In this document: piece after piece, positions 31,617 to 38,843 of the stretch
How the letters are laid out: every line of letters starts with the position of its first letter
Numbering within the stretch: position 1 is the stretch's first letter
Assembly (NCBI GenBank): GCA_964612525.1
Contig: CAZTCQ010000008.1
Coordinates: 1 to 38,843 of the forward strand
DNA from: JAGNRR01 sp964612525
Lineage (GTDB): Bacteria; Bacteroidota; Bacteroidia; Chitinophagales; Chitinophagaceae
Direction of reading: 5' to 3'
Length of the DNA stretch: 38,843 nucleotides
Made by a program: the position numbers and the translations under genes
Notes under the pieces: model-generated
Seen by the model: the letters and a program-made list of their open reading frames with translations, nothing else
Told to the model about the DNA's origin: nothing
The model's database searches: none

Positions 31617-32918
31617 CTATTTCTTCCTTGCGTAAATCCGAATTGGCACTCCTGTAAAATCAAAATGCTTGCGCATTTTATTTTCTATAAAATGTTTGTA
31701 CGGACTTTTTATTTCATCGGGGTGATTGGCAAAATAAGTAAACGATGGAACGGTAGTAGGCAATTGAGTTACAAACTTGATACTCACCGGCAGGCCTCGA
31801 TAATTAGGCGGCGGGTTACGCTTAATTTCATCAAGCATAATCTCGTTCAGCTGACTGGTAGGTATTTTTTGGGACCTTCTCTCATACACTTCTAGGGCTA
31901 ATTCCAACGCCTTATGAATCCGCTGCTTTTCGATGGCTGAAATAAATAAAATAGGTACGTCTGTAAAGGGCGCAATTTTAGTATGAATAAACTCCGTCTG
32001 TTTTTTTACGGTGTGCGTATCCTTTTCAACCAAATCCCATTTATTCATCAGAATCACGATGCCCTTTCCCTTACGCTCGGCCAAACTAAAAATATTGATG
32101 TCCTGAGCGGTTAAACCCACTTCGGCGTCTATGACGAGCATAATGATATCGCAATCCTCAACCACCTTTACCGCTCGTATTTCAGAATAAAACTGAAGTT
32201 CCTCTTTGTCCTTTCGTTTCTTTTTAAGACCTGCGGTATCAATTAGAATAAATTCTTTATCAAATAAATTATAATGGGTATGAATACTATCCCGAGTTGT
32301 CCCTGCCACATCCGAAACGATGGTACGCTCCTCACCAATCAATGAATTTAGCAAAGAAGACTTACCCGCATTGGGCTGTCCAACAATTGCTAATTTTGGC
32401 AATGTAGAATTTATATCATGCTCTTTCTGCGGCAAAAGTTCAACGACACGATCTAACAAATCACCCGTACCATAACCTCCAATAGAAGATACCGGAAACA
32501 TTTCTTCAAAACCGAGTGAGTAAAACTCATTCGCTTCTAGCATACGATCGGCATTATCACTTTTGTTCGCCACCACTATCATGGGTTTATCTGACTTCCT
32601 GAGGAGTGCCGCAAAAGCCTCATCCAAATCAGTAATTCCCGTAGATACATCGCAGATAAACAAAATAACATCTGCCTCAGCAAGGGCAATGTCGACTTGC
32701 TTGACAATTTCTTTTTCAAAAATATCAGCACTATTCGCCACGTAACCACCTGTATCCACTACACTGAAATAAGTACCGTTCCACACAGTCTCTTCATACT
32801 GTCGATCGCGGGTTACGCCGCTTACGTCGTCTACAATAGCCTTTCGTTCGCCTATCAGGCGATTAAAAAGTGTAGATTTTCCTACATTGGGTCTTCCGAC
32901 AATGGCTACTGTTTTCAT
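31617..32918 (-). CDS. der: Ribosome-associated GTPase Der (EngA)
   Basis: Der is a double-GTPase needed for 50S ribosome assembly. The first G domain has 'GRPNVGKS' (residues 8-15), the second 'GQPNAGKS' (180-187), each followed by 'DTGG'/'DTAG' and 'NKSD'/'NKWD'. A C-terminal KH-like domain ends '...FTGVPIRIYARKK'. I chose ATG 32918 rather than the frame start at 32942, because 'MKTVAIVGRPN' is the normal N-terminus and an exact -7 element sits 10 bp upstream of it. The kinase gene follows 60 bp downstream. Confidence 0.95.
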   Translation of the reverse strand: MKTVAIVGRPNVGKSTLFNRLIGERKAIVDDVSGVTRDRQYEETVWNGTYFSVVDTGGYVANSADIFEKEIVKQVDIALAEADVILFICDVSTGITDLDEAFAALLRKSDKPMIVVANKSDNADRMLEANEFYSLGFEEMFPVSSIGGYGTGDLLDRVVELLPQKEHDINSTLPKLAIVGQPNAGKSSLLNSLIGEERTIVSDVAGTTRDSIHTHYNLFDKEFILIDTAGLKKKRKDKEELQFYSEIRAVKVVEDCDIIMLVIDAEVGLTAQDINIFSLAERKGKGIVILMNKWDLVEKDTHTVKKQTEFIHTKIAPFTDVPILFISAIEKQRIHKALELALEVYERRSQKIPTSQLNEIMLDEIKRNPPPNYRGLPVSIKFVTQLPTTVPSFTYFANHPDEIKSPYKHFIENKMRKHFDFTGVPIRIYARKK

Positions 32919-32928
32919 GAATTGAGGG

Positions 32929-32936
32929 CAAAGGTA
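32929..32936 (-). promoter_or_regulatory. -7 promoter element of der
   Basis: On the - strand this reads TACCTTTG, an exact TAnnTTTG match, 10 bases upstream of the chosen ATG. It also argues against the upstream start at 32942, which would lie above the promoter. Confidence 0.6.
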
Positions 32937-33098
32937 TTGCAATCAATTACGAATGACTAATTATTAAATTACGAATTAAGTAAAAGTCAATCCAGTACGG
33001 TAAGTGCCTTCCCATTTTAAATTCTAAAAAATGAATAAAAAAGTGAAAATAGTTCAACCAATATTTCATCAAGTCGAAAAAATGCTTTTCATTTGCCG

Positions 33099-33170
<72 letters not shown>

Positions 33171-33176
33171 CTAAAT

Positions 33177-33205
33177 AAAACCACTACATAAAGCGTAGTG
33201 GTTTT
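33177..33205 (+). terminator. Terminator of the tRNA-Met gene
   Basis: AAAACCACTAC (33177-33187) pairs with GTAGTGGTTTT (33195-33205), an 11-bp perfect stem followed by T and C. It lies between the tRNA and the GTG start of era. Confidence 0.85.
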
Positions 33206-33220
33206 TCTTATTTTTACAAT

Positions 33221-34099
33221 GTGAATAAAGAATTTAAAAGTGGCTTCGTAGCAATTATAGGCAAACCCAATGCGGGTAAATCTACTTTGCTCAATCGTTT
33301 TTTGGGTGAAAAGCTAGCCATCGTAACCCGCAAAGCTCAAACTACACGGCACCGTATCATGGGAATTCTGACGGAAGATCATTATCAAATTGTTTTTTCG
33401 GATACACCAGGCATTTTGGACGCTAAGTATAAAATGCACGAGCGTATGTTAGAAGAAATAAAAAACGTGCGAAAGGATACTGACGTATTGTTATTTGTAA
33501 TGGACGTCAACGATGATTTAGATGAAAATCTTGCGCTTCTTCAAGAGTACAAAACGAACAAGCCGGTAATTTTTATTTTGAACAAAGTAGATACGGTTCA
33601 TAAAAAAGATTTGGTAGAGCTTAGTAAACAAATTGAAGACTCGGTGTCTCCCAAAAGTATCGTTTCTATTTCTGCTCAAGAAGGAATTCGGACCAACCAA
33701 CTGATTGACCAAATTGTAGAAGTCCTGCCCATTAACCCTCCTTACTATGACGAAGAAAATCTTAGTGATAGACCCGTACGGTTTTTTGTGGAAGAAATTA
33801 TTAGAGAAAAGATTTTTAAACTGCTTAGCAAAGAAATTCCTTATCATACAGCCGTGCATATTCGATCCTATAAAGACAAAGAAACTCTGACTAAAATAGA
33901 GGCGGACATTATAGTGACTCGTGAGACTCAAAAAATAATCATGATTGGTAAGGCAGGAAGTATGATTCGAAAAATTAGTGAGCAATCCCGTGCAGACATT
34001 GAAGAGTTCATACAACGAAAAGTATTTATGGAGTTACGAGTCAAGGTCCGAAAAGACTGGAGAGATAGTGACATTTTCTTGAAAGAGTATGGATATTGA
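33221..34099 (+). CDS. era: GTPase Era
   Basis: Era binds the 3' end of 16S rRNA and helps mature the 30S subunit. The G domain has 'GKPNAGKST' (residues 14-22), 'SDTPGI' and 'NKVD'. The C-terminal KH domain contains 'IIMIGKAGSMIRKISEQSR' (about residues 233-251). The length of 292 residues is normal. The start is GTG at 33221: the ATG two bases upstream is out of frame and meets TGA at once. The pyridoxal-phosphate enzyme gene downstream overlaps by 11 bp. Confidence 0.95.
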   Translation: MNKEFKSGFVAIIGKPNAGKSTLLNRFLGEKLAIVTRKAQTTRHRIMGILTEDHYQIVFSDTPGILDAKYKMHERMLEEIKNVRKDTDVLLFVMDVNDDLDENLALLQEYKTNKPVIFILNKVDTVHKKDLVELSKQIEDSVSPKSIVSISAQEGIRTNQLIDQIVEVLPINPPYYDEENLSDRPVRFFVEEIIREKIFKLLSKEIPYHTAVHIRSYKDKETLTKIEADIIVTRETQKIIMIGKAGSMIRKISEQSRADIEEFIQRKVFMELRVKVRKDWRDSDIFLKEYGY

Positions 34100-34967
34100 T
34101 ACTAGTTTTTTTGATAAAAAAATAGCAATTGACTCTATTGATTTTGGAATGGAAGGCGGCGACAAAATGGTAGTCGACATTTTGCGCTTAGATCAAATTC
34201 ATCCTCATATTTCGGGCAATAAATGGTTCAAACTCAAGTATAATTTATTAAAAGCTAAAGAACAAGGTGCAAAAAAAATAATTAGTTTTGGAGGCGCTTA
34301 CAGCAATCATTTGCATGCCTTGGCTTTTGCAGGAAAACAATTTGACGTCCCAACACTTGGCATAGTGCGTGGCGAAAAAGTAGACAACCCTACCCTTGAT
34401 GATTGTAAAAATTGGGGAATGGGATTACAGTTTGTTTCCCGAGCCGACTATAAAAATAAAACGGACCCAACTTATCTTCAAACCTTAGCGGACCGCCACC
34501 CTGATTCTTACATTATTCCCGAAGGGGGAGACAATGAGCTAGGAAAAAAAGGGTGTACTGAAATCATTCAAGCTGAAATGACCAATCAATATGACATCTT
34601 ATGCTGCGCAATTGGCACTGGCACAACCATAGCAGGAATGTGCGAAAATTTTAAAAAACCAATCTGGGGTTTTGCTCCTTTTAAAAATGCTCATTCGCTG
34701 CAAGAGAAAATTAGTAATACCTGCCAAAACCTAAAATATATGGACCAATATCACTTCGGTGGATTTGGAAAAGTAAAACCTGAGTTATTAGATTTTATGA
34801 TTCGGTTTACATCCAAGTATGACATAGAGCTTGACCAAGTATACACCGCTAAGATGTTCTACGGATTACAAAGAGAACTCAAGGATGTAAAAAACATGGC
34901 TGATAAAAAAATACTGGTAGTTCACACAGGAGGCGTACAAGGAAACAGAAGCAAAAGTAAGCCTTAA
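34089..34967 (+). CDS. D-cysteine desulfhydrase / ACC deaminase family enzyme
   Basis: This is a fold-II PLP enzyme of the 1-aminocyclopropane-1-carboxylate deaminase / D-cysteine desulfhydrase family. 'ISGNKWFKLKYNL' carries the Schiff-base lysine (K45), 'GGAYSNHLHALA' the substrate-binding loop and 'GTGTTIAGM' the phosphate loop. It ends 'VVHTGGVQGN'. At 292 residues it is a little shorter than E. coli DcyD (328). It likely releases H2S, ammonia and pyruvate from D-cysteine; substrate choice between D-cysteine and ACC cannot be read from sequence alone. It overlaps era by 11 bp, so translation is probably coupled. Confidence 0.83.
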   Translation: MDIDTSFFDKKIAIDSIDFGMEGGDKMVVDILRLDQIHPHISGNKWFKLKYNLLKAKEQGAKKIISFGGAYSNHLHALAFAGKQFDVPTLGIVRGEKVDNPTLDDCKNWGMGLQFVSRADYKNKTDPTYLQTLADRHPDSYIIPEGGDNELGKKGCTEIIQAEMTNQYDILCCAIGTGTTIAGMCENFKKPIWGFAPFKNAHSLQEKISNTCQNLKYMDQYHFGGFGKVKPELLDFMIRFTSKYDIELDQVYTAKMFYGLQRELKDVKNMADKKILVVHTGGVQGNRSKSKP

Positions 34968-35019
34968 CACAATTTATGAATCTTTTTAATCATAATCTCC
35001 TAATTTCGCCTCGCTTCGT

Positions 35020-35718
35020 ATGAAACACTTTTTAGTCTTTATTATATCAATTTTCGTTGTAGGATCCATCAGTGCACAAAATTTTGATACCCCAAGTTTG
35101 CCCAGCTTAAAAATTGAAACCACCAATGGCGAAAACCACATAAGCTGGGTGAGTGATTACAGCGGACTAAAATCAGTTCAAGTACTTCGAAGTAGCGATA
35201 GTGTTTTAAGTTTTGTATCGATAGGAAATATTTCAAAACCTCGCAAAGGTGTTCAGCAGTTTGTGGATCGTCAGCCTAAACTAGGTAAAAACTATTATAA
35301 AGTGCGAGTTCTATTTGCTTCAGAGCTTGAATGGTTTAGCAATACGTATAAGGTGGTTTTGGATTCTGCCACCATAGCTGCTTCACGAGGGCGGAGCTTG
35401 ACTACGGGCAGTACAAAATCAAAAGCAGGAGGCGGCTCCGCTGACGATAGTTACACAGATTTTTATTACGAACCTTCTTCGCATATTTATTCCAACCCTT
35501 ATACGGGGCATATCATGATTACATTGGACGATGTAAGGCAAAAACGATACTCCTTAAAGTTTTACGACCCGAATAAAGAAGAGGTGTTGTATATCTCCCG
35601 CATTAAGAAGACTAAAATAGTGGTAGACAAATATAACTTCAATGCGCGGGGCACTTATTCTTTCAAATTGTTTGAAAGCGATAAAATATTTGAAACGGGC
35701 TACATTACGATTTATTAA
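35020..35718 (+). CDS. Exported protein with a fibronectin-III-like domain
   Basis: The 232-residue protein has a clear signal peptide ending 'VGSISAQ' (residue 20). Residues about 28-115 look like a fibronectin type III-like beta sandwich ('ENHISWVSDYSGLKSVQVLRS', 'KNYYKVRVLF'). A Ser/Gly-rich linker follows (about 125-145, 'RGRSLTTGSTKSKAGGGS'), then a second small beta domain ('YSLKFYDPNKEEVLYI', 'TYSFKLFESDKIFETGYI'). The second domain resembles a T9SS-type C-terminal sandwich but lacks the usual sorting signature. Its role is unknown. The stop overlaps the convergent dehydrogenase stop by TTAA. Confidence 0.78.
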   Translation: MKHFLVFIISIFVVGSISAQNFDTPSLPSLKIETTNGENHISWVSDYSGLKSVQVLRSSDSVLSFVSIGNISKPRKGVQQFVDRQPKLGKNYYKVRVLFASELEWFSNTYKVVLDSATIAASRGRSLTTGSTKSKAGGGSADDSYTDFYYEPSSHIYSNPYTGHIMITLDDVRQKRYSLKFYDPNKEEVLYISRIKKTKIVVDKYNFNARGTYSFKLFESDKIFETGYITIY

Positions 35719-36626
35719 ATCACGCTTGCCAATTTTACCATAAGTTCTGTACTCATTTTTTCAATGGCATCATGCGAATAGCCTGCGATATGAGGTGTAA
35801 TTACAACGTTTTGCAAAAGCAACTTTTCAACAGTAGTCCATAATTCTGCATCCTTATTTTTCAACTCATTTTCACCTTCCAGCACATCGAGTGCCGCACC
35901 TTGGACGGTACCTTTTTGCAATCCGTCAAGTAAATCACTCGTATGAACGATTGGTCCGCGTGCCGTATTGATGAGAATATGTTTTTTACATTTTTTGATA
36001 AACGAGTTTGAATAATAATGACGAGTTTCCTCATTTAAGGGTACGTGAAAAGAAATGACATCCGCATTTTGTTGGAGGTCTAGCAGCTTAACTTCTTTAA
36101 CCTGCTCAGTGGAAAAATTAGTTCGGTATTTATCGTAGGCAATTAGGTTGACGTTCCACGACTCCAGCTTGCCTGCAAAGGCCTGACCCGTATGTCCAAA
36201 ACCAATTAGTCCTATTGTTTTACCCGCAAGTTCCCAACCTCTGTTAGGCTCTCGTATCCATTTTTTATCGTTAATCTGTAAAGCACTTTTACTTATCTTT
36301 TTTAGTAAAGAAACTAAAAGACCTACGCAATGCTCACCAACTGATTGGGCAATTCCGGCAGGCGAAGAAGCAAAAGCAATATTATTTTTTTTGCAAAAAT
36401 CTGTATCTATAATCTCAATGCCAGAACCCAATCGACCAATCCATTTTAAACTTGTGAGCGGCGCTAATTTATCTTGGCTCAAAGGCAGCTTATTGGAAGT
36501 CACTAAACCGCATATATCGGTAGGGATTTCTTCCTCATCCCATTCTATAAATTCATAGCCCTGAGCAAGTAGTTGTTCTCGAAACGATTTCGAAATAGTC
36601 GCAGCAAGAAGTATCTTTTTTTTCAC
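35715..36626 (-). CDS. D-2-hydroxyacid dehydrogenase (phosphoglycerate-dehydrogenase-like)
   Basis: The 303-residue protein is an NAD-dependent D-isomer 2-hydroxyacid dehydrogenase. The NAD loop is 'GLIGFGHTGQAF' (residues 139-150). The catalytic arginine is R223 in 'NTARGPIV', and the active-site His lies in 'TPHIAGYS' near residue 280. No ACT domain is present, so it is a minimal form and need not be the biosynthetic SerA. The start is GTG at 36626. It lies 12 bp downstream of rsmA and is probably co-transcribed with it. The natural substrate is unknown. Confidence 0.87.
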   Translation of the reverse strand: MKKKILLAATISKSFREQLLAQGYEFIEWDEEEIPTDICGLVTSNKLPLSQDKLAPLTSLKWIGRLGSGIEIIDTDFCKKNNIAFASSPAGIAQSVGEHCVGLLVSLLKKISKSALQINDKKWIREPNRGWELAGKTIGLIGFGHTGQAFAGKLESWNVNLIAYDKYRTNFSTEQVKEVKLLDLQQNADVISFHVPLNEETRHYYSNSFIKKCKKHILINTARGPIVHTSDLLDGLQKGTVQGAALDVLEGENELKNKDAELWTTVEKLLLQNVVITPHIAGYSHDAIEKMSTELMVKLASVI

Positions 36627-36638
36627 TTTGTAAATATA

Positions 36639-37385
36639 TTACGAATACAATTGATGATAGAGTTCTGCAAATGCTTTGGGGGTGAGCTCTTCAGGACGCT
36701 TTTTTTTGATGTCCTCTGGCAGTTCTAAACTTAGTGATTTCAGCGAGTTACTCAAGGTTTTTCTTCTTTGATTAAAAGCTGTCTTTACTAAAATTTTATA
36801 CTGATTAAAATCTTGAATATCGTATGGATTCTCATTTCGAATCATTTGCAACATAGAGGACATCACCTTGGGCGGCGGCTGAAAGGCTCCCGGCGGAATA
36901 TCAAACAAGCGTTCACAATCATAAAAACTTTGACAAAGCACGCTTAAAATACCGTAGGCTTTTGTGCGAGGCTCTGCCACAATTCTTTGGGCCACCTCTT
37001 TTTGAAACATCCCAATCATTACAGGAATATGCTGCTTGTTCTCTAGCGTTTTAAAAAGAATGGGGCCCGAAATATTATAGGGATAATTACCACATAATAA
37101 AATTTCTTCTTCTATTGGGTATCGCAGAATATCGTGTTGAAGAAATTGACGATAGGGATAATTTTTTTTTAAAAAATCTACTTTTTCTTGATCAAACTCT
37201 ATTCCGAGATAGTCACGCTCCTCGGGAAAGTACTTTGTAATGGCCCCAGCTCCCGGCCCAACTTCTACAATTTTTAATCCCTCAAAAGAAAGCATCGCAT
37301 CGGAAATGCGCTTGCAATAATGCTCGTCGTGTAAATAGTGCTGACCGAGTGATTTTTTTAAAACTAGTTTTTTATGGGTTGCCAC
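36639..37385 (-). CDS. rsmA: 16S rRNA dimethyladenosine transferase RsmA (KsgA)
   Basis: RsmA dimethylates two adjacent adenosines near the 3' end of 16S rRNA (A1518/A1519 in E. coli). 'LKKSLGQHYLHD' (9-20) is the family start, 'EVGPGAG' (41-47) the S-adenosylmethionine loop and 'GNYPYNIS' (99-106) the catalytic NLPY-like motif. 'AFNQRRKTLSNSLK' is the C-terminal signature. The start is GTG, and an exact -7 element ends only 5 bp upstream of it, so the transcript should be essentially leaderless. The dehydrogenase gene follows by 12 bp. Confidence 0.95.
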   Translation of the reverse strand: MATHKKLVLKKSLGQHYLHDEHYCKRISDAMLSFEGLKIVEVGPGAGAITKYFPEERDYLGIEFDQEKVDFLKKNYPYRQFLQHDILRYPIEEEILLCGNYPYNISGPILFKTLENKQHIPVMIGMFQKEVAQRIVAEPRTKAYGILSVLCQSFYDCERLFDIPPGAFQPPPKVMSSMLQMIRNENPYDIQDFNQYKILVKTAFNQRRKTLSNSLKSLSLELPEDIKKKRPEELTPKAFAELYHQLYS

Positions 37386-37390
37386 TCTCG

Positions 37391-37398
37391 CAAATGTA
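37391..37398 (-). promoter_or_regulatory. -7 promoter element of rsmA
   Basis: On the - strand this reads TACATTTG, an exact TAnnTTTG match. Only 5 bases lie between it and the GTG start codon. The upstream gene's terminator ends 3 bp away. Confidence 0.6.
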
Positions 37399-37401
37399 AA
37401 A

Positions 37402-37425
37402 AGGCGAGCTAACTCTAGCTCGCCT
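37402..37425 (-). terminator. Intrinsic terminator of the thioredoxin-like T9SS gene
   Basis: AGGCGAGCTA (37402-37411) pairs with TAGCTCGCCT (37416-37425) around a 4-base loop. On the - strand a T-run follows and merges with the rsmA promoter. Confidence 0.85.
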
Positions 37426-37451
37426 GTTTAAAGATATTATTGAGAAATAAA

Positions 37452-38282
37452 TTACTTCTGCAAAACAATTTTTTCTCTGATACCTTCTCCGCCGATGTTA
37501 GCGGTCACGAAATACAAGCCTGTAGGATAGGAAGATAGGTCGATACTCATTTTTTGTTGACCTTGGCGTAAGCCTAAATCTTGATTTACCACCAACTGCC
37601 CGACACTATTATACACTTGGTAGGACGCCTTTTGTGATTTATCTAAATTAAGCGTAAACGTCAAATTGCCATTTGTAGGATTTGGGTAAAATTCATAATC
37701 GAAACTAGAAGGATTTACAGAATTGATGCTCAGCGGCGTTAGACCCGCTTTTTGATTTACAAAATCACGCAATAAATCTTCATCCCTAATATTTGTTGGA
37801 ATCTTATACATTTTTTTATCGGCTGTCACTAAAAAAACGGATGGGAATCCCATACTCCCACCGTTTGAAAAAGAGGAGCGAACGGGCGTCACATTCGTCT
37901 CGTTGAAAATAGTGTAACTCGTACCCATGACCCAATCGCCTACGGTGTTTGTCCCGACTCCCGTCAAGTCGTTACTATTGGTGGAAGCGTCGGCTTCATA
38001 AAAAAGAACTTCCGCATCCTGCGCATCTGTACCATTGGGACCAAACTTTGCATAGTAACGCTCTAGTACTTTACTGTTATGGTAGGTCCAACAATGACCA
38101 CACCAGGTTGCTGAAAAATCAATAATAATGTGTTTACCATTATTGGTAGCTATTGTAGAAGAGAATACATTATTATTTATGTCCGTGGCGGAAAAACTCT
38201 GAATAACGGTTCCGTCAGAATAAATTTGGGCGCTGGCGCTTACACTTACCAGCATAACTAAAGAGAATAAAATTTTTTTCAT
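37452..38282 (-). CDS. Thioredoxin-like T9SS-exported protein
   Basis: From ATG 38282 the 276-residue product has a signal peptide ending 'SASAQ' (residue 19). A thioredoxin-like domain carries 'IDFSATWCGHCWTYHN' (C61/C64 of a TlpA-type CxxC) and 'GFPSVFLVTADKKMY' with the cis-Pro. A type A T9SS sorting domain follows ('YEFYPNPTNGNLTF' to 'EKIVLQK'). It should act outside the outer membrane as a thiol-disulfide protein. The frame extends eight residues upstream to 38306, but 'MKKILFSLVMLVS' is the better signal start. It is divergent from the sod gene. Confidence 0.87.
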   Translation of the reverse strand: MKKILFSLVMLVSVSASAQIYSDGTVIQSFSATDINNNVFSSTIATNNGKHIIIDFSATWCGHCWTYHNSKVLERYYAKFGPNGTDAQDAEVLFYEADASTNSNDLTGVGTNTVGDWVMGTSYTIFNETNVTPVRSSFSNGGSMGFPSVFLVTADKKMYKIPTNIRDEDLLRDFVNQKAGLTPLSINSVNPSSFDYEFYPNPTNGNLTFTLNLDKSQKASYQVYNSVGQLVVNQDLGLRQGQQKMSIDLSSYPTGLYFVTANIGGEGIREKIVLQK

Positions 38283-38346
38283 AAATAAAGAGACGAGGTT
38301 TAACATTCTTCTTTACGTTCAAGAATGTCATGCGCTTGTCATTTGT

Positions 38347-38354
38347 TATATTTG
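38347..38354 (+). promoter_or_regulatory. -7 promoter element of the sod gene
   Basis: TATATTTG is an exact TAnnTTTG match, 29 bases before the ATG of the superoxide dismutase gene. This leaves a short normal leader, unlike rsmA or deoC. Confidence 0.6.
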
Positions 38355-38383
38355 CGATTCAAATAATTTAAAACTAAAGAGAT

Positions 38384-38843
38384 ATGTCATTTACACTACC
38401 AGAATTACCATACGCGCACGACGCACTTGAACCACATATAGATGCTAAAACCATGGAAATACACCATGGAAAGCATCATAATGGATATACAACTAAACTA
38501 AACGCGGCTATTGAAGGAACAGATTTAGCAGGCAAAACAATTGAAGAATTACTAGCAGATTGTGAAAACAATGCGGCCGTAAGAAATAATGGAGGTGGAT
38601 TTTACAATCACTCTTTATTTTGGAGCATCTTGAGTCCAAATGGCGGTGGAAACCCAGCAGGCAAATTGGCTGAAGCCATTGAAAGTGATTTGGGTGGAAT
38701 GGATTCTTTTAAAGAGGCATTTGCGAAAGCTGCAGCTACTCAATTTGGTAGCGGTTGGGCTTGGCTTTGTGTAAAAGATGGCAAGCTCATGGTTTGTTCT
38801 ACGGCTAACCAAGATAATCCAGTAATGGGTCATGGTTGTGGCG
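38384..38843 (+). CDS. Superoxide dismutase (Fe/Mn type), partial
   Basis: The gene runs off the right edge; 153 codons are visible. It encodes an Fe/Mn superoxide dismutase that converts superoxide to oxygen and hydrogen peroxide. 'FTLPELPYAHDALEPHID' is the typical start. Metal ligands H27 ('HHGKHHNGY') and H76 ('YNHSLFW') are visible, and 'FGSGWAWL' follows. The remaining Asp and His ligands (usually in 'DVWEHAYY') are beyond the window. 'NNGGGFYNHSLFW' looks closer to the Mn or cambialistic type than to strict Fe enzymes, but the metal cannot be fixed from this fragment. Confidence 0.95.
   Translation, partial: MSFTLPELPYAHDALEPHIDAKTMEIHHGKHHNGYTTKLNAAIEGTDLAGKTIEELLADCENNAAVRNNGGGFYNHSLFWSILSPNGGGNPAGKLAEAIESDLGGMDSFKEAFAKAAATQFGSGWAWLCVKDGKLMVCSTANQDNPVMGHGCG

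Noticed and set aside
33518..34015. A 165-codon open frame on the - strand.
   Set aside because: It lies wholly inside era, which has complete G and KH domains on the + strand; it is a shadow frame.

Overview
The window looks like ordinary chromosome from an AT-rich member of the Bacteroidota, probably near the Flavobacteriales. The signs are four exported proteins with type IX secretion (T9SS) C-terminal sorting domains or very similar tails, a Bacteroidota-type arginine decarboxylase, very few Shine-Dalgarno sequences, and at least nine exact copies of the Bacteroidota -7 promoter element TAnnTTTG just upstream of genes. No phage, transposase, rRNA or CRISPR array was seen. No gene-free stretch is longer than 300 bases. 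The assignment to a phylum is inference from these features.

Layout. 1-3.2 kb: a four-helix-bundle protein, purM, ribF and an unrecognised small gene. 3.2-3.8 kb: a small toxin-antitoxin-like cassette between two direct copies of the holA 3' end. 3.8-9.3 kb: holA with a DnaQ-like exonuclease, a coiled-coil membrane protein, rpiB, speA and an orphan fdhD. 9.4-15.2 kb: a lipoprotein, a large T9SS protein, deoC, a 2TM potassium channel, an Omp28-like T9SS protein and a cysteine-less thioredoxin-fold protein. 15.3-17.3 kb: a DEAD-box helicase and rluF. 17.4-18.25 kb: a decaying islet with an intact antitoxin, a frameshifted ParE/RelE toxin and a gene interrupted by TAG. 18.3-19.3 kb: an SRPBCC protein and a Crp/Fnr regulator. 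19.4-25.9 kb: a TetR-controlled tripartite RND efflux operon, with a 24-bp perfect palindrome over its promoter. 26.0-31.6 kb: a LytTR two-component locus. 31.6-38.8 kb: der, an initiator tRNA-Met, era, a D-cysteine desulfhydrase-like gene, an exported protein, a D-2-hydroxyacid dehydrogenase, rsmA, a thioredoxin-like T9SS protein and the start of a superoxide dismutase gene.

The most interesting region is 26.0-31.6 kb. A LytTR response regulator lies beside two genes for exported proteins. Both of those genes carry the same promoter block: 9-bp direct repeats with a 12-bp spacer (21-bp period), starting exactly 63 bp from each start codon, then a nearly identical 33-bp leader. That is the architecture expected for a LytTR-domain binding site, so I infer a small local regulon. 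The adjacent LytS-type sensor kinase has two lesions: a frameshift at a T8 run, and an in-frame TAA just before the usual C-terminal motif. The regulator may therefore be orphaned. Other signals are the holA-end cassette, which resembles a site-specific or homology-driven insertion; 7-bp tandem repeats in two promoter regions; and several promoters so close to the start codon that the transcripts should be nearly leaderless.
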